DNA from: Methanocella_A sp035319305
GTDB lineage: Archaea > Halobacteriota > Methanocellia > Methanocellales > Methanocellaceae
Length of the DNA stretch: 5,243 nt
Assembly (NCBI GenBank): GCA_035319305.1
Contig: DATHCY010000219.1
Coordinates: 1-5,243 of the forward strand
Reading direction: 5' to 3'
The first letter of the stretch is position 1. Every line of letters begins with the position of its first letter. Both the position numbers and the translations under genes were made by a program. Positions 1 to 4,096 of the stretch are shown here, in pieces. Under the pieces are notes generated by a model. The model did no database searches, was not told the origin of the DNA, and saw nothing but the letters and a program-made list of their open reading frames with translations.

Positions 1-2
1 TC

Positions 3-1079
3 TCCGACCTGAAGCCGGATAAGGTGATCGTCGACGAGAAGCTGGGGCCGGTGCAATCCTACAACCTCTCGAAGCTCTTTCACGTGGAAGCCATCGACCG
101 CTTCAACCTGATCCTGGAGATCTTTGCCCAGCGGGCCCGTACCAAAGAGGCCCGTCTCCAAGTCGAGTTAGCAAACCTCATCTACGAGAAGCCCAGGGCC
201 CGGATGAAGGTCACCCTGGCAAGACGGGGAGAGCAACCCGGCTTCAAAGGCCTCGGGCGATACCAGGCGGATATCTACGAGAGCGAAATCACCGGCAGAA
301 TAGCCAAAATCGAAGCCGAGCTCGAGATTATCAGAAAGAGGCAGGATCAGGCCCGAGAACAACGGAAAGAGCGTGGCTTTGACATGGTATCGCTGGCTGG
401 GTATACCAACGCGGGTAAGAGCACCCTAATGAACGCGCTGGTGGGCGAATCTGTGATAGCTAAGGATCAGCTATTTACCACCCTAGTGCCGACGACTAGA
501 CGGCTGGAAGCATGCCGACGCAGGGTGCTGTTGACCGATACGGTCGGCTTCATTAAGGATCTGCCCCACTTCATGGTAGAGGCGTTTCGGTCGACGCTGA
601 CCGGAATATACGAGGCGGACCTCATCCTCCTAGTCGTAGACGCCAGCGAGCCACCGGATGTAGTGCTAGATAAACTCATCACCTGCCACGACACGCTATG
701 GGGCAAAATAGGCCCGGTGCCAGTCATCACCGTGCTAAATAAGAGCGATAAGACGAACCCGGAGATGCTGGAACGAACGAAAGCTACGATAGCAGGCTTG
801 GCGCCCCGACCCCTCGTTGTCTCGGCGAAAACTGGGGCGGGCCTAGACGAACTGCGATCGACGATAGAACGCCTCCTGCCCCGGTGGATATCCAGAGAGA
901 TCACGCTGCCGAACAATGAGGAGGGCCAGTCATTGCTATCCTGGCTGCACGAAACGGCAGTGGTAAAATCGGTTGAGTACACCAGATCCGGGGGTAAGCC
1001 GTGTATCCAGGTTTCGGTCGAAGCCCGGGATAGTGTGCTCAGTCAGCTACGCGGACAGATCGGGAAGCCCCCCACCTAA
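3..1079 (+). CDS. hflX: HflX-type ribosome-associated GTPase, N-terminus cut by window edge
   Basis: GTPase of the HflX/Obg-related family. Known members bind the 50S subunit and split stalled or stressed ribosomes in a GTP-dependent way. The reading frame is open from the first complete codon at position 3 with no credible start. The GTG at 24 lies inside the conserved N-terminal domain, so the gene begins outside the window, with roughly 60-80 residues missing by comparison with the usual length of about 430. Visible parts in order: the end of the N-terminal domain with the family signature around IDRFNLILEIFAQRA; the archaeal-type glycine segment GEQPGFKGLGRY (228-263), where bacteria have a different Gly-rich loop; a helical hairpin; then the G domain. 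G-domain motifs are G1 GYTNAGKST (399-425), G2 FTTLVPTTRR (474-503, with Val where bacterial HflX usually has Asp), G3 DTVGF (537-551), G4 NKSD (738-749) and G5 SAKTGAG (822-842). A short C-terminal domain follows. All nucleotide-binding motifs are intact. CTA leucine codons appear only in the second part of the gene (see findings). Confidence 0.95.
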   Translation, partial: SDLKPDKVIVDEKLGPVQSYNLSKLFHVEAIDRFNLILEIFAQRARTKEARLQVELANLIYEKPRARMKVTLARRGEQPGFKGLGRYQADIYESEITGRIAKIEAELEIIRKRQDQAREQRKERGFDMVSLAGYTNAGKSTLMNALVGESVIAKDQLFTTLVPTTRRLEACRRRVLLTDTVGFIKDLPHFMVEAFRSTLTGIYEADLILLVVDASEPPDVVLDKLITCHDTLWGKIGPVPVITVLNKSDKTNPEMLERTKATIAGLAPRPLVVSAKTGAGLDELRSTIERLLPRWISREITLPNNEEGQSLLSWLHETAVVKSVEYTRSGGKPCIQVSVEARDSVLSQLRGQIGKPPT

Positions 1080-1101
1080 AAACGTCATACATAAGGGCTG
1101 A

Positions 1102-1121
1102 CTTATTAAGTGAATAATAAG
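1102..1121. promoter_or_regulatory. Perfect 7-bp inverted repeat, possible operator or weak terminator
   Basis: CTTATTA (1102-1108) and TAATAAG (1115-1121) are exact reverse complements separated by 6 nt. The dyad lies 22 nt after the hflX stop and about 8 nt upstream of the TATA-like box of the small winged-helix gene. It could be an operator for that putative DNA-binding protein, or an AT-rich hairpin ending the hflX transcript. No long T-run follows on the + strand, which makes a terminator role less likely. The symmetry is seen directly; the function is inferred. Confidence 0.4.
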
Positions 1122-1129
1122 CAAAAGAT

Positions 1130-1137
1130 AATTATAT
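1130..1137 (+). promoter_or_regulatory. TATA-like box for the winged-helix gene
   Basis: AATTATAT is centred about 27 nt upstream of the ATG at 1161. That is the usual distance from an archaeal TATA box to the transcription start, so transcription would begin at or within a few nucleotides of the start codon. This fits the absence of any Shine-Dalgarno sequence before 1161 and suggests a leaderless mRNA. A second A/T stretch (AAAATATA, 1144-1151) is too close to the start to serve this gene. Confidence 0.5.
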
Positions 1138-1160
1138 CATGAGAAAATATACTCTATCAC

Positions 1161-1532
1161 ATGCATTCCGCCGATCAAGACCCTGATCATTTAGGTCATA
1201 ACACGATTCAGGACTTTATCAAGCTGAGTAAGCTTTTATCCGATCACAGGTACACTGTGCTGAAGCCCAATACGATTGATATGGTAGCAATACTATTGCT
1301 GGCCGCGGCAATTAACGAAGAGCTGTTCTTTGATGTCGTTGCCTGGGGAGAGTATACCAGGCTGGCCTCCAAGGCCACCTTTTCCCGCCGAAAGGACTTT
1401 CTAGAGGGCTTAGGAGTCATATATGAGGAAAACGTCAGAGCACCCTATGGCAGACCACGGATACGCCTCAGGATCAACGAGGATAAGTTCAAGGAGCTTT
1501 TTAAACTAGGGGAGATACCTACAGAAGTCTGA
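1161..1532 (+). CDS. Small winged-helix-like protein, putative transcriptional regulator
   Basis: A 123-residue soluble protein with no signal peptide or clear membrane segment; I do not recognise a named family with certainty. Residues 1-35 are polar. Residues 38-52 form a hydrophobic helix (MVAILLLAAAINEEL), followed by residues 53-68, then a recognition-helix-like stretch SKATFSRRKDFLEGLGVI (70-87) rich in Ser, Arg and Lys. Next comes a likely beta-wing, YEENVRAPYGRPRIRLRI (88-105). The pattern SRRK..L..LG.I..E followed by GRPR.RL resembles the C-terminal winged helix of some euryarchaeal regulators, such as the haloarchaeal TbsP/DUF5821 group. This resemblance is from memory and unverified. 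The ATG at 1161 is chosen because a TATA-like box sits about 27 nt upstream and there is no ribosome binding site, consistent with leaderless expression. A 7-bp dyad just upstream could be its own operator. PanE follows after 45 nt on the same strand. DNA binding is inferred from the fold pattern alone. Confidence 0.75.
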   Translation: MHSADQDPDHLGHNTIQDFIKLSKLLSDHRYTVLKPNTIDMVAILLLAAAINEELFFDVVAWGEYTRLASKATFSRRKDFLEGLGVIYEENVRAPYGRPRIRLRINEDKFKELFKLGEIPTEV

Positions 1533-1577
1533 AGTGGACTGGAAACTCAGATATAGCACCGCCACTTATTGCTAAAT

Positions 1578-2471
1578 ATGAAGATCAGTGTGATCGGTGC
1601 CGGGGCGCTGGGCACGTTTTATAGCGCGATGCTGGCCGCTTCCGGCCAGGATGTTACATTGGTGTGCCGCCCGAAGGATGTGGAGAAACTTCGGCAGGGT
1701 ATCTCAGTGACCGGCATTATGCAGGTGAATTCCCGGCCCAAAATCTCGGCGGAGCCCGCCGAATCCGACCTGGTTTTTGTCACCGTCAAATCATACGACA
1801 TAGCCGCTGCCCTCCGTGGCCTGACGCTGAACCCGGGCACCCTGGTAGTGGTGATCCATAACGGCCTTGGGGGAGATGAGATGGCGGCCGGAGTGATCGG
1901 CAAATGCAGGGTAGCCACCGGTGTGTCCTATAGCGGGGCTACATTTATCGAGCCGGGTAAAGTGAAGGCAACCGGGTACAGCGAAACTGTGCTGGGCTCG
2001 GCGGACCCCGGGGCCCGGGACCGGCTTGACCTCGCGCTGATCGCCCTGGAGAAGGCGGGACTGAAGGCGAGGATTGCCGAGGACATCCGGGCAGCTCAGT
2101 GGGAAAAAATGTTCGCGAATACAGGAATCAACGCCATTGCCGCGCTCACAGGGCTGAACAACGGCATGCTGCTGGAGGTGCCTGAACTGAAGGCGCTGGT
2201 AGCGGCAGCGGTAGCGGAAGCGGAGGCTGTGGCAGCAGCGGAGGGCATCAACATCGGCCTCAACCCGATAGAGCATGCGTTCAGGGTGATATCAGACACA
2301 AAAAATAACCGCTCATCCATGCTGCAGGATGTATCGAAGGGGAAGCGCACGGAGATCGATGTTATCAATGGCAAAATTTGCGAGATAGGCGACAAGCACG
2401 GCATCTCCACCCCCGTGAACGAGACATTGACCGCGTTGATCAAAGGGATCGATCGTCGAAATGGATACTGA
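1578..2471 (+). CDS. panE: 2-dehydropantoate 2-reductase (ketopantoate reductase)
   Basis: Reduces 2-dehydropantoate to D-pantoate with NAD(P)H in the cytoplasm. In archaea pantoate then enters CoA synthesis through pantoate kinase and phosphopantothenate synthetase. The 297 residues match the family's usual length of about 300. The N-terminal Rossmann fold has GAGALG (7-12) and Arg31, a position that contacts the NADPH 2'-phosphate in bacterial enzymes. Further landmarks line up with E. coli PanE: Lys71 (Lys72), Asn95 in HNGLGG, the catalytic Lys177 in WEKMFANTGINAI (Lys176), Asn181, Ser246-Ser247 in RSSMLQDV (Ser244) and Glu259 in RTEIDVINGKI (Glu256). The C-terminal helical domain is complete. 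I chose the ATG at 1578 over the in-frame TTG at 1569 because the protein then starts directly with the first Rossmann strand, MKISVIGAGALG. No clear Shine-Dalgarno precedes it. A weak TATA-like AGATATAG (1549-1556) lies about 26 nt upstream, so the gene may be leaderless or read through from the small upstream gene. The methyltransferase begins 17 nt after its stop. Confidence 0.93.
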   Translation: MKISVIGAGALGTFYSAMLAASGQDVTLVCRPKDVEKLRQGISVTGIMQVNSRPKISAEPAESDLVFVTVKSYDIAAALRGLTLNPGTLVVVIHNGLGGDEMAAGVIGKCRVATGVSYSGATFIEPGKVKATGYSETVLGSADPGARDRLDLALIALEKAGLKARIAEDIRAAQWEKMFANTGINAIAALTGLNNGMLLEVPELKALVAAAVAEAEAVAAAEGINIGLNPIEHAFRVISDTKNNRSSMLQDVSKGKRTEIDVINGKICEIGDKHGISTPVNETLTALIKGIDRRNGY

Positions 2472-2479
2472 TTGGCGCG

Positions 2480-2485
2480 GCTAGC
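2480..2485. other. GCTAGC palindrome containing a CTAG site at the methyltransferase start
   Basis: A CTAG tetranucleotide (2481-2484) within the palindrome GCTAGC lies 3 nt before the methyltransferase ATG at 2489 and 9 nt after the panE stop. If the enzyme methylates CTAG, as its family suggests, its own translation-start region carries a target. The site is seen directly. Any regulatory meaning is speculative, as is the specificity. Confidence 0.3.
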
Positions 2486-2488
2486 TGG

Positions 2489-3523
2489 ATGAAGACCATG
2501 ATTACTACACATGCTATTTATTTCAGGGACGCGTCAGCTATGGAGGAGCTGCATCCGGGGTCGATCAACCTTGTGGTCACTTCTCCGCCCTACCCGATGA
2601 TCGGGATGTGGGACGGGCTGTTCGGTTCGGACCCGAAGATCCGACGAGCACTGGAAACCGCCGATGGAAAGCGGGCCCACGAGCTCATGCACAGATCCCT
2701 CGACCGGGTATGGCGGGAGGTTGACCGGGCGCTAATGCCGTCCGGCATCGCATGCGTCAACATCGGGGACGCGACCAGGACACTAGATGGCGAGTTCCGG
2801 CTATACCCAAATCACGTGAGGATATCCAGGTTTTTCATTGAGGCCGGGTATGATATGCTTCCGCTTGTCCTGTGGAGGAAGCATTCGAACAAACCAAATA
2901 AGTTTATGGGGTCGGGCATGATCCCCCCTAACGCGTATGTGACGCTGGAGCACGAGTACATCCTGATATTCCGCAAGGGGGGAAACAGGCAGTTTCCCCG
3001 TGAGGACAGATGCAGGAGGCGCAGCGCCTATTTCAGGGAAGAGCGAAACACGTGGTTTTCGGACGTATGGTCCGACCTCCGGGGAGTGTCACAGAGGCTG
3101 AACGGTAGCGGCAAGGGCCGTGACAGATCCGCCGCATATCCGTTCGAGCTGCCTTACAGGCTCATTAACATGTATTCACTTCAGGGCGACACGGTGTTGG
3201 ATCCGTTTGCTGGGACTGGGACGACGACTCTGGCGGCCATGGCGTCGGGCCGCAACTCGGTGGGATATGAGATCGATGCTATGCTGGAGCCGGTCATCGA
3301 AAGCAGGGTAATCCGGGCCGGGGAGATAGCAAACAGCATAGCGGCTGAGCGGCTCGACCGGCATAGCCGGCATGCGGATAATAGCTCAAATGCGATATCA
3401 CCTTACATATCCAGAGCCTACGGCTTTAAGGTGAAGACATCCCAGGAGACCGATCTCGAACTACCGGTCGTGGAGGAAGTGGGAAAAACCGGGCCGTGCA
3501 AATATAAGGTTACTTACCGATAG
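2489..3523 (+). CDS. Solitary DNA N4-cytosine methyltransferase, beta class, probably CTAG-specific
   Basis: Transfers a methyl group from S-adenosylmethionine to the N4 amino group of cytosine in DNA. With the start at 2489 it has 344 residues. The catalytic motif IV, TSPPYP (31-36), comes first and matches the SPPY form typical of m4C enzymes. A variable, Arg-rich middle section (about 100-215) probably holds target recognition. Motif X is near YPFELPYRLINMYS (217-230), and the AdoMet-binding motif I, DPFAGTGTT (238-246), comes last, followed by GYEID (259-263). The order IV, recognition region, X, I is the beta class. The phrase TSPPYPMIGMWD resembles archaeal CTAG methyltransferases (M.MthZI, M.MjaI, haloarchaeal Zim), so CTAG specificity is inferred by family likeness. 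No restriction endonuclease lies beside it in this window, as for a solitary regulatory or protective enzyme. The start is ambiguous: ATG 2489 is 17 nt after panE, while ATG 2498 (giving MITTHAIYF) has GGATGA 5 nt before it. The 110 nt of open frame upstream of 2489 lie inside panE. Residues 262-344 are a less conserved tail. Confidence 0.88.
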   Translation: MKTMITTHAIYFRDASAMEELHPGSINLVVTSPPYPMIGMWDGLFGSDPKIRRALETADGKRAHELMHRSLDRVWREVDRALMPSGIACVNIGDATRTLDGEFRLYPNHVRISRFFIEAGYDMLPLVLWRKHSNKPNKFMGSGMIPPNAYVTLEHEYILIFRKGGNRQFPREDRCRRRSAYFREERNTWFSDVWSDLRGVSQRLNGSGKGRDRSAAYPFELPYRLINMYSLQGDTVLDPFAGTGTTTLAAMASGRNSVGYEIDAMLEPVIESRVIRAGEIANSIAAERLDRHSRHADNSSNAISPYISRAYGFKVKTSQETDLELPVVEEVGKTGPCKYKVTYR

Positions 3524-3554
3524 CACATGGGATAAAAATAGTATTTTAGATCTC

Positions 3555-3596
3555 ATAAATAAAGTAAGGGCAAGGTTGTTGTAGCACAGCCCTGCC
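3555..3596 (-). terminator. Terminator-like hairpin and T-rich tract downstream of the histone gene
   Basis: Read on the - strand, GGCAGGG (3596-3590) and CCTTGCC (3575-3569) pair over 7 bp with one G-U wobble around a 14-nt loop. The T-rich stretch CTTACTTTATTTATG (3569-3555) follows at once, and another T5 run follows within the next 25 nt. The stem is cleaner as - strand RNA than as + strand RNA, where the wobble becomes an A-C mismatch. This points to termination of the histone transcript in the short gap between convergent genes. The methyltransferase mRNA has only short T-runs on its own strand here (TATTTTA, 3542-3548). Confidence 0.5.
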
Positions 3597-3603
3597 TGAC
3601 CCT

Positions 3604-3813
3604 TTAATGTATCCTCTGAGACGCCAGCTTAATGTCTTCTTCTTTCACGGTCTTGCGGCCTGCGTGCTTGCAAAGCTTGATTGCTTCTGAAGAGACACGG
3701 GTGCCGTACTCCTCGAGTATGGCAGCGAGCGCCTCTTTTGCATCTTCGCTAACCCGGTCTGCGCCAGCGTTACGGATGATCCTGTCGACGGATGCGACGG
3801 GCAGTTCCTTCAT
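3604..3813 (-). CDS. Archaeal histone (HMf family)
   Basis: A small basic DNA-packaging protein of 69 residues that forms dimers and wraps DNA in archaeal nucleosomes. The whole protein is one histone fold and aligns without gaps to Methanothermus HMfB, with numbering shifted by +1. DNA-contacting residues are kept: Arg11 (HMfB Arg10), Arg20 (Arg19), Lys54-Thr55 in AGRKT (Lys53-Thr54). Gly17 (Gly16), which lets adjacent DNA gyres approach, is present. The dimer-dimer interface Leu47, His50 and Asp60 (Leu46, His49, Asp59) is also intact. Several residues reported to stack neighbouring dimers in HMfB are altered (see findings). The ATG at 3813 is secure: the near-ideal Shine-Dalgarno GGAGGTG (3827-3821) lies 7 nt upstream, and a strong TATA box lies about 45 nt upstream, as expected for an abundant protein. 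It is transcribed convergently with the methyltransferase and divergently from the beta-CASP gene. Cys48, at the position of HMfB Ala47, is a minor oddity. Confidence 0.97.
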   Translation of the reverse strand: MKELPVASVDRIIRNAGADRVSEDAKEALAAILEEYGTRVSSEAIKLCKHAGRKTVKEEDIKLASQRIH

Positions 3814-3820
3814 ATGTGTC

Positions 3821-3827
3821 CACCTCC
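3821..3827 (-). promoter_or_regulatory. Strong Shine-Dalgarno of the histone gene
   Basis: GGAGGTG on the - strand, 7 nt before the ATG at 3813, is an almost full complement of the archaeal 16S rRNA 3' end. It fixes the histone start and predicts efficient translation. Confidence 0.85.
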
Positions 3828-3844
3828 TCGCGTTGCGAAATTCC

Positions 3845-3875
3845 CGTTTTTAACGATATATATAACTTAAAAACG
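3845..3875 (-). promoter_or_regulatory. Histone promoter: TATA box inside a perfect 9-bp inverted repeat
   Basis: The alternating ATATATATA (3856-3864) is the best TATA box in the region. It would place the histone transcription start near 3834 on the - strand, giving a leader of about 20 nt that carries the Shine-Dalgarno. It is flanked by CGTTTTTAA (3845-3853) and TTAAAAACG (3867-3875), exact reverse complements with 13 nt between them, so the dyad centre coincides with the TATA centre at 3860. Such symmetry could form an operator that competes with TBP, or allow transcription in both directions. The repeat is seen directly; its role is inferred. Confidence 0.65.
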
Positions 3876-3908
3876 CCTGTATTTATATCTTTTGTCTAAC
3901 AGGGCGTT
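3872..3908. repeat. Second inverted repeat in the divergent promoter region
   Basis: AACGCCTGT (3872-3880) and ACAGGGCGTT (3899-3908) pair over 9 bp with one bulged G. They enclose an 18-nt stretch containing a TATA-like TTTATAT (3882-3888; as - strand, GATATAAAT). It overlaps the outer end of the histone-promoter dyad, so the two repeats share the AACG sequence. It may be part of a regulator binding region. No function can be assigned. Confidence 0.35.
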
Positions 3909-3956
3909 ATATAGCTTTGAAATGAACAGAATAATGAAGAGAGGCGCTCGTTAGTA

Positions 3957-3966
3957 GTATATATAC
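3957..3966 (+). promoter_or_regulatory. Probable TATA box for the beta-CASP nuclease gene
   Basis: The palindromic GTATATATAC would set a + strand transcription start near 3988, giving a leader of about 110 nt before the ATG at 4097. It is the closest strong TATA-like box upstream. TAATATAC at 4076-4083 is too near the start codon, because it would exclude the Shine-Dalgarno from the mRNA. Confidence 0.45.
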
Positions 3967-3979
3967 TTAATTCGCCATC

Positions 3980-4000
3980 GCTTTGCGGTAAAGCCTTTTT
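3980..4000 (+). terminator. Small hairpin followed by T5 in the leader region
   Basis: GCTTT (3980-3984) and AAAGC (3990-3994) form a 5-bp stem with the loop GCGGT, followed directly by CTTTTT (3995-4000) on the + strand. The form is that of an intrinsic terminator, though the stem is short. It sits about 100 nt upstream of the beta-CASP gene and at or just after the predicted transcription start from the 3957 box. It could end a short RNA begun further upstream, or it may be chance. Confidence 0.3.
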
Positions 4001-4084
4001 GAGTTAGAATTTGCAGGCGGACGATATGCAGCCTGATGGTGAAGTTGTATTGGCCTATCGGCAACTATTTCAACCTAATATACA

Positions 4085-4090
4085 GAGGAG
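4085..4090 (+). promoter_or_regulatory. Shine-Dalgarno deciding the beta-CASP start
   Basis: GAGGAG ends 6 nt before the ATG at 4097. It favours this ATG over the in-frame TTG at 4091, which would abut the ribosome binding site. Confidence 0.75.
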
Positions 4091-4096
4091 TTGCAG

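Larger units (their letters stand above)
3814..4096. other. Divergent intergenic region between histone and beta-CASP genes
   Basis: This 283-nt AT-rich spacer holds the histone promoter and leader (3814-3875), a second inverted repeat (3872-3908), TATA-like boxes at 3882-3888, 3906-3914 and 3957-3966, a hairpin followed by T5 (3980-4000), a 24-codon open frame (4026-4100) and the Shine-Dalgarno of the beta-CASP gene (4085-4090). I find no tRNA or recognisable riboswitch. The density of promoter-like boxes and hairpins is high for a spacer of this size and leaves room for a short non-coding RNA or a regulated leader. Confidence 0.6.

Noticed and set aside
467..982. Long - strand open frame opposite hflX
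   Set aside because: It lies wholly antisense to the conserved GTPase domain and its Ser/Arg/Thr-rich translation shows no recognisable motif, so it is a shadow of hflX.
1569..1577. TTG at 1569 as the panE start
   Set aside because: The ATG at 1578 gives the standard N-terminus directly before the Rossmann strand, and no Shine-Dalgarno supports the TTG.
2194..2241. Ala/Glu/Val repeat-like stretch in panE (GCGGTAGCG-type reiterations), considered as a repeat
   Set aside because: It encodes an Ala-rich helix normal for the C-terminal helical domain, and the DNA repetition is only partial.
2378..2488. Upstream extension of the methyltransferase frame into panE
   Set aside because: The added residues are Arg/Asp-rich out-of-frame panE sequence. 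The family begins near MITTHAIYF, just before the strand that leads to TSPPYP.
2495..2505. ACCATGATTAC resembles the start of E. coli lacZ-alpha and could suggest vector sequence
   Set aside because: The match is about 11 bases, lies in a coherent gene start, and the codons that follow encode a methyltransferase.
2096..2512. - strand open frame opposite panE, with a similar one at 1791-2276
   Set aside because: Both are antisense to the well-conserved C-terminal half of panE, with low-complexity Ala/Ser runs mirrored from panE codons.
3922..3954. Ten-codon basic peptide MNRIMKRGAR in the intergenic region, considered as a leader peptide
   Set aside because: There is no ribosome binding site, it is very short, and no attenuator structure lies directly after it.
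4076..4083. TAATATAC as TATA box of the beta-CASP gene
   Set aside because: It would place the transcription start after the ATG at 4097 and leave out the clear GAGGAG site.
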